Shown: positions 35,515 through 44,361, numbered from the stretch's first letter. The stretch is 64,000 nt of DNA from Halobellus sp. Atlit-31R (GCA_003665935.1 QPLR01000002.1:496001-560000), one strand, 5' to 3'. The notes: generated by a model from the sequence alone, not told the origin. Numbers and translations are program-made.

Positions 35515-35892
35515 ATGCACTGTCTCTCCTGTGGGGCCACGATCCGGAGTCGTTCGGCCCTCTGTTTCCGCTGTGCGTCGGCGGGTGTCGACCCCGCCGG
35601 GGTCGCGGGTGACGACGCCGCAGTCCGCGACCGACTGGAACGGTACTTCGTCGTCTCCGCGCTCAGATGTCGCAACTGTGGTGATCCGCACGAAACCGTC
35701 ACCGCCGACGGCAGGTCGTACACGGCTGTCGATTTCGGTATCGACTCCGCGGCGGAGTGGGCACTGGAGATGGACAAAGAGGAAGCGTGGATCCGAAACC
35801 ACACCGCGGCGGTCGACCGCGCGCTCGGCGAACTCGAGTCGGCCTGGCCGCGCGCGGTCGCGGCCGTCCGTGAGCGTCGACAGCATCGGTGA
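35515..35892 (+). CDS. Zinc-ribbon protein of unknown function
   Basis: A 125-residue protein beginning MHCLSCGATIRSRSALCFRC, giving Cys pairs CLSC (3-6) and CFRC (18-21) as a treble-clef-like zinc site. A further pair, CRNC, is at about 54-57. The C-terminal half is helical (SAAEWALEMDKEEAWIRNHTAAVDRALGELESAW). ATG 35515 is favoured by the TATA spacing; a GTG at 35509 adds two residues. It converges with the zinc-ribbon gene at 35953. Confidence 0.65.
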   Translation: MHCLSCGATIRSRSALCFRCASAGVDPAGVAGDDAAVRDRLERYFVVSALRCRNCGDPHETVTADGRSYTAVDFGIDSAAEWALEMDKEEAWIRNHTAAVDRALGELESAWPRAVAAVRERRQHR

Positions 35893-35952
35893 GATTGCCG
35901 AGGTCCCGAGCGGTCAGCGGCGACAGAGACGCCCCCGGCAATCTCCCGGCTC

Positions 35953-36204
35953 TCACTCGTGTGCTGCGTCCCACTCCTCGGGCTTTCGGACGTTGCCGCA
36001 GACGTTGCACTCGATGCGGCCCATCGTGTCCATCGCGGTGTCCGTCGACTCGCAGTTCGAGCAGTAGTAGCCCCAGCGGCGCTCGTGATCGGGTGTGGTG
36101 TACACGAGGAAGAACGGCCCTTTCGCACCGCGGCGCGTCTCCGACCGGTCGACGTAGACGGTCTCGCCTCTCGGTGTCTCGACGGGATCGAGTTCGACAG
36201 CCAT
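35953..36204 (-). CDS. Small haloarchaeal zinc-ribbon protein (DUF5816-like)
   Basis: An 83-residue protein. MAVELDPVETPRGETVYVDRSETRRGAKGPFFLVY is followed by a zinc ribbon, YYCSNCESTDTAMDTMGRIECNVCGNVRKPEEWDAAHE, with CxxC pairs CSNC and CNVC separated by 17 residues. I recall this family as DUF5816 but cannot verify. The start ATG 36204 is preceded by an open frame that runs antisense to nothing known. It lies 31 nt downstream of the A-type Fe-S carrier gene. Confidence 0.68.
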   Translation of the reverse strand: MAVELDPVETPRGETVYVDRSETRRGAKGPFFLVYTTPDHERRWGYYCSNCESTDTAMDTMGRIECNVCGNVRKPEEWDAAHE

Positions 36205-36235
36205 ACTCACGGTAGCGGACGGGGCAGTATAGACC

Positions 36236-36601
36236 TCACGTTCGGAACGACTCGCCGCAGCCGCACTCGCTGACGACGTTGGGGTTCTCGACGTGGAATC
36301 CCGCGCCCTGGAGCCCGCCTTCGTACTGAAGCGTCGAGCCGCCGACGTAGTTCTGGCTTGCCGGGTCGACGAACACCCGGAGCCCGTGCTGTTCGACGAT
36401 CGCGTCGTCCGGTTCGGGCTCGTGATCGAAGCGCATCCCGTAAGAGAGCCCCGCACAGCCGCCCTGCTGGACGAACAGTCGGAGCCCCGCCTCGTCGGTG
36501 TCGAGCCCCTCGGACTCGATGAGGCCGAGCGCCTCCGACGCCGCCTCCTGCGTGACGGTCACTGCCGGATCGCCGCCGCCCTCGGCCGTTTCCGTGCTCA
36601 T
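36236..36601 (-). CDS. A-type iron-sulfur cluster carrier (ErpA/IscA/HesB)
   Basis: A 121-residue carrier that inserts Fe-S clusters into target proteins. The three conserved cysteines are present: Cys49 in QQGGCAGLSYGM, and Cys113/Cys115 in SECGCGESF. VTVTQEAASEALGLIESEG and DPASQNYVGGSTLQYEGGLQGAGFHVENPN complete the HesB signature. It is divergent from a Usp gene by about 110 nt and precedes a small zinc-ribbon gene on the same strand. Confidence 0.94.
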   Translation of the reverse strand: MSTETAEGGGDPAVTVTQEAASEALGLIESEGLDTDEAGLRLFVQQGGCAGLSYGMRFDHEPEPDDAIVEQHGLRVFVDPASQNYVGGSTLQYEGGLQGAGFHVENPNVVSECGCGESFRT

Positions 36602-36712
36602 ATGCTACTACGTACCAGTCGAACCGAGTTAATATTGACGCTGTCGGCGACGTGTTCGATCGGACCCGCCGCCGACGGGAGCTATTTGTCGCGCGCTGCC
36701 GAAGCGACCCGT

Positions 36713-37132
36713 ATGTACGAGACGATTCTCGTTCCCACCGACGGCAGCGATCCGGCCGGCGCCGCCCTGAGACACGCCGCTTCGCTCGCTCGCGTCCACG
36801 ACGCGACGGTTCACCTGCTCTACGTCGCCGACACCAACCGCGACAGCGTGACCACGGTCGGCGGCGAGGTCGTCGACGCGCTCGAAAGCGAGGGCGAGCG
36901 GGTCATCGAAGCGGCGAGAGAGCAACTCGACAGCACAGTCGACGTCGTCGACGCCGTCGAGACGGGCGACCCCGTGGAGACGATCCTCGACTACGGCGAC
37001 CTGATCGACGCCGACGTGATCGTGATGGGGACGCACGGTCGCCGGGGCATCGACCGCGTGCTCCTCGGTAGCACGACCGAACGGGTCGTCCGGCTGTCGC
37101 CGATCCCCATAGTGACCGTCCGCGGCGAGTGA
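36713..37132 (+). CDS. UspA-family universal stress protein, ATP-binding type
   Basis: A 139-residue USP. The N-terminal MYETILVPTDGSDPAGAALRHAASLA is canonical. The ATP-binding loop is intact: VMGTHGRRGIDRVLLGSTTERVVR (G-x2-G-x9-G-S/T), then PIPIVTVRG. It therefore belongs to the nucleotide-binding class, unlike the copy at 31278. ATG 36713 is about 30 nt after a TATTTG box, so it is probably leaderless. The open frame running far upstream is antisense to the Fe-S carrier gene. Confidence 0.92.
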   Translation: MYETILVPTDGSDPAGAALRHAASLARVHDATVHLLYVADTNRDSVTTVGGEVVDALESEGERVIEAAREQLDSTVDVVDAVETGDPVETILDYGDLIDADVIVMGTHGRRGIDRVLLGSTTERVVRLSPIPIVTVRGE

Positions 37133-37164
37133 GCCGGGACACGGCCGCCTCGGGAGCTCTCGAC

Positions 37165-37228
37165 CAGCCGTCCCTACTCGTGAAGTGCCGGCGGTCCAGC
37201 CGTCCCTACTCGTCGAGCGCCGGCGGTC
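37165..37228. repeat. 32-bp tandem duplication over the 3' end of the methyltransferase gene
   Basis: Units 37165-37196 and 37197-37228 agree at 29 of 32 positions. The right-hand copy holds the end of the methyltransferase (minus-strand stop at 37206-37208); the left-hand copy lies beyond the stop. This looks like slippage that duplicated the gene's last codons into the 3' flank. Confidence 0.85.
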
Positions 37229-38024
37229 CGGCGGTCCCCGCGCCGGACGTGTCGCCGGTGTCGACGGGCCGGACGCCGCTACCGACGACGACGCCCCGGA
37301 GCTCGGTCTCGCCCTCCTCCCCGCTCGCAACGAGGACGTCCTCGAATCCCGCAGTCCGGAGTGCGGCGGTGAGTTCCTCCGCCGTCGCCGTCCGGACCTC
37401 GCGTCCCTCGGTCGCGACCGCAGTCCGACCGGTGCGACGGTCGGTCACCCGGTAGTCGATCGTGACGTCGCCGTCGGTAGCGACGTCGACGGCGCGTTCG
37501 AGGAGATATCGGGACCCGCTGTACGTCTCGACGCCGGGCGCTGCCACGGCCGTCGGATCCGTGGGTGCGGCGACGACGACGATGCCGCCCGGCCGGAGCG
37601 CGCCGTAGGCGGCGACACAGAGGTCGGCTAGCGGCGCTGCCCCCGCGGCGTCTTCGAGAACGCAGACGCCGTCGAACGCCTGCCGGACCGGCGGGCGCGT
37701 GGGATCGCCGCAGACGGCCGCCTCGCCGCGAGCGGCCGGGAAACGGAGCTGTTCGCGCCGACTGTCGACGCCGACGGCGTCGTAGCGGCCGCTCAGATGG
37801 CGGAGGAGCACTCCGACGCCACAGCCCAGTTCGAGCACGCGTTCGACGTCGGCCGGAAAGCGAGCGTCGACGAGTCGGAGCCGCCGTTCACCCCAGCCGT
37901 CGAGGCGCGCCCTCGCGTGGATCGGGGCAAGTGTCGTCGCCACGGAGTGGTCTCCCGTCGGTGCCGAGAGAACGGCCTCACACGCGTCGGCGAAGGTCGG
38001 CGGACGGCGACCGCGGTCAGACAC
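37206..38024 (-). CDS. Class I SAM-dependent methyltransferase
   Basis: A 272-residue methyltransferase of unknown substrate. The SAM loop is VLELGCGVGVLLRHLSG (about 63-79), the acidic residue after strand 2 is in AVGVDSRREQL, and the post-strand-4 segment is FDGVCVLEDAAGAAPLADL. A C-terminal extension (about 185-272) is Asp/Thr/Gly-rich and weakly conserved in appearance. Its start lies 3 nt after the hisD stop, so it is translationally linked to histidine biosynthesis, perhaps only by position. Confidence 0.8.
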   Translation of the reverse strand: MSDRGRRPPTFADACEAVLSAPTGDHSVATTLAPIHARARLDGWGERRLRLVDARFPADVERVLELGCGVGVLLRHLSGRYDAVGVDSRREQLRFPAARGEAAVCGDPTRPPVRQAFDGVCVLEDAAGAAPLADLCVAAYGALRPGGIVVVAAPTDPTAVAAPGVETYSGSRYLLERAVDVATDGDVTIDYRVTDRRTGRTAVATEGREVRTATAEELTAALRTAGFEDVLVASGEEGETELRGVVVGSGVRPVDTGDTSGAGTAGPPALDE

Positions 38025-38027
38025 TGC

Positions 38028-39416
38028 TCACTCCTCGGCCGCCGGTGTCGAGTCGGTCGCGTCCGGCGCGTCCTCGCGTGCGAACCGCGCTCTGACGCTC
38101 TCGGCGTGCGCTTCGAGCCCTTCGGCCTCCGCGAGCGTCGTCACCGTCTCCGAGAGCGCCGCGAGGCCGTCGCGGTCGAGCCGCTGGACGGTCGTCGAGC
38201 GGAGGAAGGTGTCGACAGAGAGGCCACCGTAGCGCTTCGCGCCGCCCGACGTCGGGAGGACGTGGTTCGTGCCGGAAGCGTAGTCCCCGGCTGCGACCGG
38301 GGTGTGCGGCCCGAGGAAGACGCTGCCGGCGTTCGTGATCCGATCGAGCAGGGCCTCGTCGTCTTCGGCCTGGATCGACAGGTGCTCGGCGGCGTACTCT
38401 TCGGCGAACAGCACGGCCTCGGACATCGACCGCGCGCAGAGGACACCGGAGGCGTCGCTGTCGAGCGCCGCGCGGATCACGTCGGCGCGGTCGCGGTCGT
38501 CGGCCTGCGCCGTCGCCGCATCGGCGACCGCCTCCGCGAGAGCCTCGTCGTCGGTGACGGCCACGACGGAGGCGTTGGGGTCGTGCTCGGCCTGCGCGAC
38601 GAGGTCGGCCGCGACGAGCCTCGGATCGGCGGTCTCGTCGGCGAGCACGAGCACCTCCGATGGGCCGGCGAGGAAGTCGATGTCGACGTCGCCGCGGACC
38701 TCGGCCTTCGCCGCGGTGACCCACTTGTTTCCGGGGCCGACGATCTTCTGGACCGACGTGATCGACTCGGTGCCGTACGCGAGTGCACCGATCGCCTGCG
38801 CGCCGCCGACGCTGTAGATCCGGTCCGCGTCAGCGACGTGCGCGGCCGCGAGCGTGACCGGATTCAGCTCCTCCGCCGGCGGCGTCGCGAGCGCGACGTG
38901 TTCGACGCCCGCGACCTTCGCGGGGACGACTCCCATCAGCACGCTCGACGGATACGCCGCGGTCCCGCCGGGCGCGTAGACGCCGACGCGTTCGAGCGGC
39001 CTGAAGCGTCGCCCCAGTTCACGCACCCCGGCGTCGGCCTCGGCTCCGGCGTCGGCCTCCGCTTCGACATCGCCCTCTGCCCCGGCGTCGGCACCGAACG
39101 ACGCGCGCCAGTCCTCGGGGACCTGCCGCTCGTGGAACTCCCTGACGTTCGCCGCGGCGGTTTCGATCGCCGCGCGCACGTCGGCGTCGATCTCCTCGTA
39201 GGCGCGCTCGGCCTCGTCGGTGACGTCGAGGTTGCCGACCTCGACGCCGTCGAACTCGCGGCAGAACTCGCGGACGGCGACGTCGCCCTCCGTGCGTACG
39301 CGGTCGACGATCTCTCGGACGTCGCCGCGGACGCTGCTCACGCCGGCGTCGCGGTCGAAGAACGCCGCTCGTTCGTCGGGCGAGAGCTCCGACACGGCCC
39401 GAACTTGCAGCTTCAT
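38028..39416 (-). CDS. hisD: Histidinol dehydrogenase
   Basis: Catalyses the last two NAD-dependent oxidations of histidine synthesis (histidinol to histidine). It has 462 residues, somewhat long. Key parts are VGVYAPGGTAAYPSSVLM (144-161), IVGPGNKWVTAAK, and zinc ligands in VAQAEHDP (Gln275, His278), YAAEHLSI (catalytic Glu344/His345), and GPHTPVAAGDY. An Ala/Glu/Asp-rich insert of about 25 residues (106-130, SFGADAGAEGDVEAEADAG) is the reason for the extra length. No other his gene is nearby, as usual in haloarchaea. The methyltransferase follows after 3 nt. Confidence 0.95.
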   Translation of the reverse strand: MKLQVRAVSELSPDERAAFFDRDAGVSSVRGDVREIVDRVRTEGDVAVREFCREFDGVEVGNLDVTDEAERAYEEIDADVRAAIETAAANVREFHERQVPEDWRASFGADAGAEGDVEAEADAGAEADAGVRELGRRFRPLERVGVYAPGGTAAYPSSVLMGVVPAKVAGVEHVALATPPAEELNPVTLAAAHVADADRIYSVGGAQAIGALAYGTESITSVQKIVGPGNKWVTAAKAEVRGDVDIDFLAGPSEVLVLADETADPRLVAADLVAQAEHDPNASVVAVTDDEALAEAVADAATAQADDRDRADVIRAALDSDASGVLCARSMSEAVLFAEEYAAEHLSIQAEDDEALLDRITNAGSVFLGPHTPVAAGDYASGTNHVLPTSGGAKRYGGLSVDTFLRSTTVQRLDRDGLAALSETVTTLAEAEGLEAHAESVRARFAREDAPDATDSTPAAEE

Positions 39417-39509
39417 ACCGCGCGATTCGGCGTGGGCGGGTAAGGACGTTCCGGATACGCGACTTTCGGCGCTGTCAGTTAGACGACGGAGGTCGAAGCG
39501 GCGCGACGC

Positions 39510-40061
39510 TCAGATCACCTGTCGCTGCTCGTCGAACGTGACGGTCCGGTTTGCGGTCTCGACGGTGGTCTGGACGGTGATCCAGCCGTCGGCGTTCTGC
39601 ACCGCCAGCGCTTCCGAGAACGACAGTTCGACCTGCCGCGTCGTCGTGTACGACTCGCCGGGAGCGAGCGTGCCGACTGCGGCGTCGCCGCGCCAGACGA
39701 CGTCGCCGTCCGTCCCCTGGCCGACGAAGATCCGGGTGTAGACGGTGGCGTCTTCGGCGGTCGCGTCCTGCTGATTCGTCAGCGTCGAGGTGACGTTCCG
39801 ACAGGTCTGCCCACAGGATTCGATGTTCTCGACCGCGAAGCCGAACGGCGGCGCCGGCGTCGCTGTGGGCGTCGCAGTCTGGCCGTTCGCCGCGGCCTCA
39901 GTGCTCTGGGTGCGCTCCTGCGGCGTCGACGCGGCGGTCTGCGTCGGGAACGGTTCTGATTCCGCCTCGTCGCTGCCGGGGAGCACGTCCCCGCCGGTGA
40001 CGACGAGGCCGGCTCCGAGTGCGATGATGACTGCGATGACGACGATCAGTGTTCCTCTCAT
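39510..40061 (-). CDS. Membrane-anchored surface protein of unknown function
   Basis: A 183-residue protein. An uncleaved signal anchor (MRGTLIVVIAVIIALGAGLVV) leads to a Thr/Pro/Ser-rich stalk (about 35-72), which is probably glycosylated. A C-terminal beta-rich domain follows, FGFAVENIESCGQTCRNVTSTLTNQQ to the end, with one likely disulfide pair (C-x3-C) and several N-x-S/T sites. The domain pattern (difference of two states with LAPGESYTTTRQV) is like FxLYD/NEW3-type accessory domains. The ATG at 40061 begins directly with the anchor. Confidence 0.68.
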   Translation of the reverse strand: MRGTLIVVIAVIIALGAGLVVTGGDVLPGSDEAESEPFPTQTAASTPQERTQSTEAAANGQTATPTATPAPPFGFAVENIESCGQTCRNVTSTLTNQQDATAEDATVYTRIFVGQGTDGDVVWRGDAAVGTLAPGESYTTTRQVELSFSEALAVQNADGWITVQTTVETANRTVTFDEQRQVI

Positions 40062-40226
40062 AACGGGTGTGCGTGAGATCGTGTGGGGGGCGTCAGTCGG
40101 TTCCGACGCGTGAGCGCGGAGGCTGTTCGAGCGCTCCTCGCGTGGCTGTGAGTACGATATCTATTCTCCGAGCGTCCGGATATGGATACCGGTCTCTCCG
40201 CTGACAGACCACCCGCTGTATCGACG

Positions 40227-40577
40227 CTACGCACGGGGAGTCGTCTGGCTGTCGGTCGTCCGGGCTCCGGCGTCGACCTCGGTGGGTCCAGTCTCGTCGT
40301 CGGTACCGGCACGCTCGCTCACAGCCGGGCCGAGCGAGTCGAGCGTCCCGTCGACGAACTGCTGAATAGCCCCGTGGACATCCGTGACGAAGTCGGGGAC
40401 GGCGGCGGGGAGCTCCGCGGGCGGTCCCGCCTGTCCGGCGGAAGGCGAGCGGTCGGCCGCCTCGGCCGCTGCGTGTCCGTCGTCTGCTGATCCGATGCTT
40501 CCGGGCGTCGCGGCCGCCACGCCCGTCGCTGCGAGGAGTGCAGCGAGCGCGGCGGCGAGTATCGTCGTTCGTTTCAT
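40227..40577 (-). CDS. Small secreted protein
   Basis: A 116-residue protein with a Sec signal peptide, MKRTTILAAALAALLAATGVAAA, and a predicted mature part rich in Ala, Asp, Pro and Thr (residues 25-65). A possible amphipathic helix, LPAAVPDFVTDVHGAIQQFVDGTL, lies around 70-95. No family is recognised. The start is ATG 40577 because the signal peptide begins there; a TATA-like TTTATGAG is 33-40 nt upstream. Confidence 0.58.
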   Translation of the reverse strand: MKRTTILAAALAALLAATGVAAATPGSIGSADDGHAAAEAADRSPSAGQAGPPAELPAAVPDFVTDVHGAIQQFVDGTLDSLGPAVSERAGTDDETGPTEVDAGARTTDSQTTPRA

Positions 40578-40746
40578 CGTCGGTCTGCACTCGACCCGTG
40601 TGTTCAAGAGCTCATAAACGGGAACGTCGGTCAACCGCGTTTTCGCCCGGTTTCAGCCCCGTTTTACTCGGATTGAACGGCGTCGACTTCGACTCCGATA
40701 CCGACCGAAAAGTCCGCTCGGGATCGAGCGAGGCGCTCGGCGCGGC

Positions 40747-41511
40747 TTAGCTCACGCGCGCCAAGACGCGCGCCGGCGCACCGTCGGCGTCGATCTTCAG
40801 CGGACAGACGAGCAGCTCGAAGGTGTCGCGGGCGGGGAGCGCGTCGAGGTTGCAGACGTTCTCGACGATCGGCAGTCCCGCGCCCAGCAGGGCGTGATGT
40901 GCGGGGAGGCCGGCGTCGTCGTTCCCGCTCGTGTTCACGTCCGTGCTCGTGTCCGTGTTCGCGCCCGTGTCCGCGTTCACGTCCGCGCTCCCGCCCGCAT
41001 CCGTACTCGCGTCGTCGCTCGACGGATCGGGACTGAGCGCGTCGGTCGCGACCGCGACCTCGGCGTCTGCACACCGGCGCGCGGTCTCGGGCGCGAGATA
41101 GGGGTGGTCGCGGAGCCGGTCGGTGCCCCACGCTTCGGCCCATCCGGTCCGGAAGACGAGCGCGGAGACGTCGGCGAGGTCGGAGGCGTTCCGCGCTAAC
41201 GCCGTCGGGCGGATCGGCTCGCCGGCACCGACGTCTCGGCAGTCGACGACTCGGGCGTCGAACCGGAGGTCGTCCGGGGTGAACTCACCGAGCGTCGCCC
41301 CGTTCGCCTCGGTGTGGGCCGGCGCGTCGACGTGCGTGCCGGTGTGGGAGCCGAGTTCGAGCCGGGAGACGCGGTAGCCGTCGGACTCGTGGGTCGCCTG
41401 GGGCTCGACCCGCACCTCGGGGTCGCCGGGGTAGGTCGGCATCCCGGACGCGATTGGGCGCGTGAGGTCGATCAGTCGGGCGTCCTCCGCCGGTGCAGAC
41501 GGACCGCTCAC
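40747..41511 (-). CDS. Cyclase/kynurenine-formamidase family hydrolase with a repeat-expanded loop
   Basis: A 254-residue metal-dependent hydrolase of the cyclase family. IDLTRPIASGMPTYPGDPEV opens the protein. The metal motif is LGSHTGTHVDAPAHTEANG, followed by LVFRTGWAEAWG and LPAHHALLGAGLPIVENVCNLDALP, with the C-terminal FELLVCPLKI. Between VATDALSPDP and the last metal-site strand, a low-complexity insert of about 35 residues rich in Thr-Asp, Asn-Thr and Ala-Asp pairs is encoded by hexamer-like DNA repeats. Substrate unknown; formylkynurenine is only one option. It lies 13 nt downstream of gltX. Confidence 0.85.
   Translation of the reverse strand: MSGPSAPAEDARLIDLTRPIASGMPTYPGDPEVRVEPQATHESDGYRVSRLELGSHTGTHVDAPAHTEANGATLGEFTPDDLRFDARVVDCRDVGAGEPIRPTALARNASDLADVSALVFRTGWAEAWGTDRLRDHPYLAPETARRCADAEVAVATDALSPDPSSDDASTDAGGSADVNADTGANTDTSTDVNTSGNDDAGLPAHHALLGAGLPIVENVCNLDALPARDTFELLVCPLKIDADGAPARVLARVS
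40921..41020. repeat. Hexamer-based low-complexity repeat inside the cyclase gene
   Basis: On the plus strand, six-base blocks of the type tccgtg/ttcgcg/tcacgt recur for about 100 nt in phase with the minus-strand reading frame. They encode alternating dipeptides (for example NTDTSTDVNT). The pattern suggests growth by replication slippage in a surface loop. Confidence 0.75.
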
Positions 41512-41524
41512 GGACGCGTCCCGC

Positions 41525-43240
41525 TCACGGGTGCGTCCAGTAGACCACCGACGCCTCGGGGCCGTGGTCGTCGACGCGGACGAAGCCGATCCGCTCGAAC
41601 TGGACGACGTCGTCGACGTCGGTTTCGGCGAAGTCGGGTTCGGCCACGCCGGTCACCGTTCCGTCTGGCGAGCGCATCCGGACGTCGACGCCGCCTTCGG
41701 CGGGAGCCCAGTGGACGACGTCGACGTCGCCCGAGCGGACCACGTCGATGTCGTCGTCGGTCGCAACGAGGCGGTCGCCCTCGCGCTCGACGCAGGCGTA
41801 GCCTTTCAGCCAGACGCGCTCGCCGGCTGCAGGGACGTCGTCCGGTTCGAGCAGGACGCCGTCCGTCGTGGGAATGGTCCGCTCGCCGCGCTCCTCGTGG
41901 TCGGGGTGCAGCGGCGGGTGTCCGGCGTCGGGGCCGCCCTCGACCGCGAAGCGCTCGCCGTCCCGGACGAGGAAGTAGCGCTCGGCCTCGTCGTCGACGA
42001 GCTCGCGGTTCGCCGCGTAGATCGAGCTCATCGAGAGATCGACGTTCGTGGTCGACGTACCCAGCGCGATCAGCGCCTCGACGACCGCCTCGCCGCGGAT
42101 GCCGCGCCGGCGGAGGCTCTTCAGCGTCGGCGCGCGCGGGTCGTCCCAGCCGTCGAGTTCGCCAGCGTCGATCTTGGCTTTCAGCGTCGAGGTCGAGATC
42201 TTCACGTCGTAGGCGTCGACCTGCACGTGCCCCCAGTGGATCACTTCGGGATACTCCCAGTCGAAGTAGTCGTAGACGAACTGCTGGCGCTTCGCCGAGT
42301 CTTGGAGGTCGATGCCGCGGATGATGTGCGTGACGCCCGTGAGGTGGTCGTCGACGCCGGACTGGAAGTCGAGCATCGGCCAGCAGCGGTAGCTCGCGGC
42401 CTCCTCGCGCGGGTGCGGCGTGTCGATCATACGGAAGGCGACCCAATCGCGGAGCGCGGGGTTCTTGTGCTCGATGTCGGTCCTGACGCGGAGGACCATC
42501 TCGCCAGCACTGTACTCGCCGTCGACCATCGCCTCGAACTCCTCGCGGACGGCCGCGGCGTCCTTGTCTCGGTGGGGGCAGGCCTCCCCGTCGTTTTTCA
42601 GCTCCGAGAAGGTCTCTCCCGAACACGAGCAGGTGTACGCGCCGCCGACGTCGATCAGCTCCCGGGCGTGCTCGTAGTACGTCTCCAGTCGATCGGAGGC
42701 GAGGATGACGTCGTCCGGCTCGAACCCGAGGTAGTCGATGTCGTCGAGGATAGCATCGTAGGCGTCCAGATCCGGGCGCTTCGTCTCGGGATCGGTGTCG
42801 TCGAAGCGGACGATGAACGACCCGTCGTAGCGCTGTTTGTACGTTCCGATGACGGAAGGCATCCGCGCGTGGCCGATGTGCCAGGGGCCGTTGGGGTTCG
42901 GCGCGGCACGCATCCGCACCTCGTCGTAGTCGTCGACGTGTTGGAGGTCCGGCAGGGCGTGCTCGTCGCCCTCGTCTTCGGCCTCGATCGCTTCGAGTTC
43001 CTCGGGGGCGAGCGTCTCCAGCCGTTCGCGCTTGGCCGCCGTCGAGAGGTCGTTGACGCGGGCGACGACGCCGCCGATGATGCCCGGAATCTCGTCGCCG
43101 TGCGGGCGGAAGTCGGGGTTCTCGCCCATCAGCGGTCCCATCACGGCCCCGACCTCGGCGTCGCTGTCGTACTTGACCGCGTTGAGAAGCGCGTGCTTCT
43201 CGGCCTCGCGCTCGACTCGCTCGCGTAGATCGTCGTCCAT
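41525..43240 (-). CDS. gltX: Glutamyl-tRNA synthetase
   Basis: A 571-residue class I synthetase of the archaeal/eukaryotic GlnRS-like branch. It charges tRNA(Glu) and usually also tRNA(Gln), the latter corrected by GatDE. The HIGH motif is at 121-124 in PNPNGPWHIGHARMPS, and FDDTDPETKRP is the family block. The KMSKS counterpart reads VKISTSTLK. An N-terminal helical domain of about 100 residues precedes the catalytic core, and beta-barrel anticodon domains follow. It is the last of the rnj-idsA-gltX set, 73 nt after idsA. Confidence 0.97.
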   Translation of the reverse strand: MDDDLRERVEREAEKHALLNAVKYDSDAEVGAVMGPLMGENPDFRPHGDEIPGIIGGVVARVNDLSTAAKRERLETLAPEELEAIEAEDEGDEHALPDLQHVDDYDEVRMRAAPNPNGPWHIGHARMPSVIGTYKQRYDGSFIVRFDDTDPETKRPDLDAYDAILDDIDYLGFEPDDVILASDRLETYYEHARELIDVGGAYTCSCSGETFSELKNDGEACPHRDKDAAAVREEFEAMVDGEYSAGEMVLRVRTDIEHKNPALRDWVAFRMIDTPHPREEAASYRCWPMLDFQSGVDDHLTGVTHIIRGIDLQDSAKRQQFVYDYFDWEYPEVIHWGHVQVDAYDVKISTSTLKAKIDAGELDGWDDPRAPTLKSLRRRGIRGEAVVEALIALGTSTTNVDLSMSSIYAANRELVDDEAERYFLVRDGERFAVEGGPDAGHPPLHPDHEERGERTIPTTDGVLLEPDDVPAAGERVWLKGYACVEREGDRLVATDDDIDVVRSGDVDVVHWAPAEGGVDVRMRSPDGTVTGVAEPDFAETDVDDVVQFERIGFVRVDDHGPEASVVYWTHP

Positions 43241-43313
43241 TACGCGTCGGTGCGTCCTCCCAGGTAAAAACAGACCCGGATTTACCGGTCGACCGGAGCA
43301 GGCACGGGGGGCG

Positions 43314-44360
43314 CTAGTAGCCGCGATTGATCAGGTAGTCGGCGATGTCGCCCAACAGCGCCCGCGCCTCGTTGTCCGGCAGGACGTCGAGGTGGTCTTT
43401 CGCGTTCGCGGTGAGCTCTGCGGCTTTCCGCTCCGCGTACTCGATCGACCCCGACGCGTCGAGTTCGGCGACCGCCCGATCGATCTCCGCTTCCGACACC
43501 GTCTCGACGTCGTCGGTGCCGACGAGGGCGTCGACGTCGACGCCCTGCTGGCGCGCGTGCAGCGTGATGAGCGTCTCCTTGTTCTCGACGAGGTCGGAGC
43601 CGCGCTGTTTGCCGAGTTTCTCCGAGGGGACGGTCAGATCGAGGACGTCGTCTTGGATCTGGAAGGCGCGCCCGGAGTCGATCCCGTAGCGGTAGAGCGC
43701 CTCAACGGTCTCGTCGTCGGCCCCCATCAGGACCGCCGCGGTGGCCGTCGCCGCACCGTAGAGCACGGCGGTCTTGAGCTCGATCATCTCGAGATACTCC
43801 TCGGGCAGGACCTCGGTGCGGCGCTCGAACTCCACGTCGAGGGCCTGGCCCTCGCAGATCCGCGTGCAGGTCGTCGCCAGCCGGCGGACGGCTTCGAGGC
43901 CGTTTGCGGGGTCCGCACCCGTCTCCGACAGCAGCTCGAAGGCCTTCGCGTAGAGCGTGTCGCCCGCGAGGATCGCCGTCTCGGTGTCGTACTCTTTGTG
44001 GACCGCGGGGACGCCGCGACGGAGGTCGTCGTCGTCCATGATGTCGTCGTGGATGAGCGTGAACGACTGGATGACCTCGATGCTCGTCGCAGCCGACATC
44101 ACGTCGATCTCCGAGCCGTCGAGCGCCGGGAACGCGTGGTAGTCGACCGAGAGCGGCTCGACGTCCGCGAGCGCCTCCGCAGTCAGCAGCGAGACCGTCG
44201 GCCGGAGCCGCTTGCCGCCGGCCTTCAGCAGATAGCGGGTTGCCTCGTAGAGCCGCTCCGGCGACTGCATCGGGACGTCGTCGTCGAGCGCCTCGTTGAC
44301 GAGTTCGCGTCGCTTCGTGACCGCTTCGAGTACCCGTTCCTCCGCCGCTTCCGAACTCAT
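43314..44360 (-). CDS. idsA: Geranylgeranyl/polyprenyl diphosphate synthase
   Basis: A short-chain trans-prenyltransferase that makes the C20 (or C25) chain of archaeal lipids. It has 348 residues. The first Asp-rich motif is LIHDDIMDDDDLRRG (FARM DDIMD, 105-109) and the second is FQIQDDVLDLTV. GGKRLRPTVSLLT binds the diphosphate. Residues before FARM are small, in keeping with a long product. The start is 1 nt after the rnj stop. With mvk and ipk at the left edge, it completes part of the lipid pathway. Confidence 0.94.
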   Translation of the reverse strand: MSSEAAEERVLEAVTKRRELVNEALDDDVPMQSPERLYEATRYLLKAGGKRLRPTVSLLTAEALADVEPLSVDYHAFPALDGSEIDVMSAATSIEVIQSFTLIHDDIMDDDDLRRGVPAVHKEYDTETAILAGDTLYAKAFELLSETGADPANGLEAVRRLATTCTRICEGQALDVEFERRTEVLPEEYLEMIELKTAVLYGAATATAAVLMGADDETVEALYRYGIDSGRAFQIQDDVLDLTVPSEKLGKQRGSDLVENKETLITLHARQQGVDVDALVGTDDVETVSEAEIDRAVAELDASGSIEYAERKAAELTANAKDHLDVLPDNEARALLGDIADYLINRGY

Positions 44361-44361
44361 G

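Noticed and set aside
41462..43228. A 588-codon plus-strand open frame opposite gltX
   Set aside because: It is antisense to glutamyl-tRNA synthetase, with no known motif and codon use dictated by the other strand.
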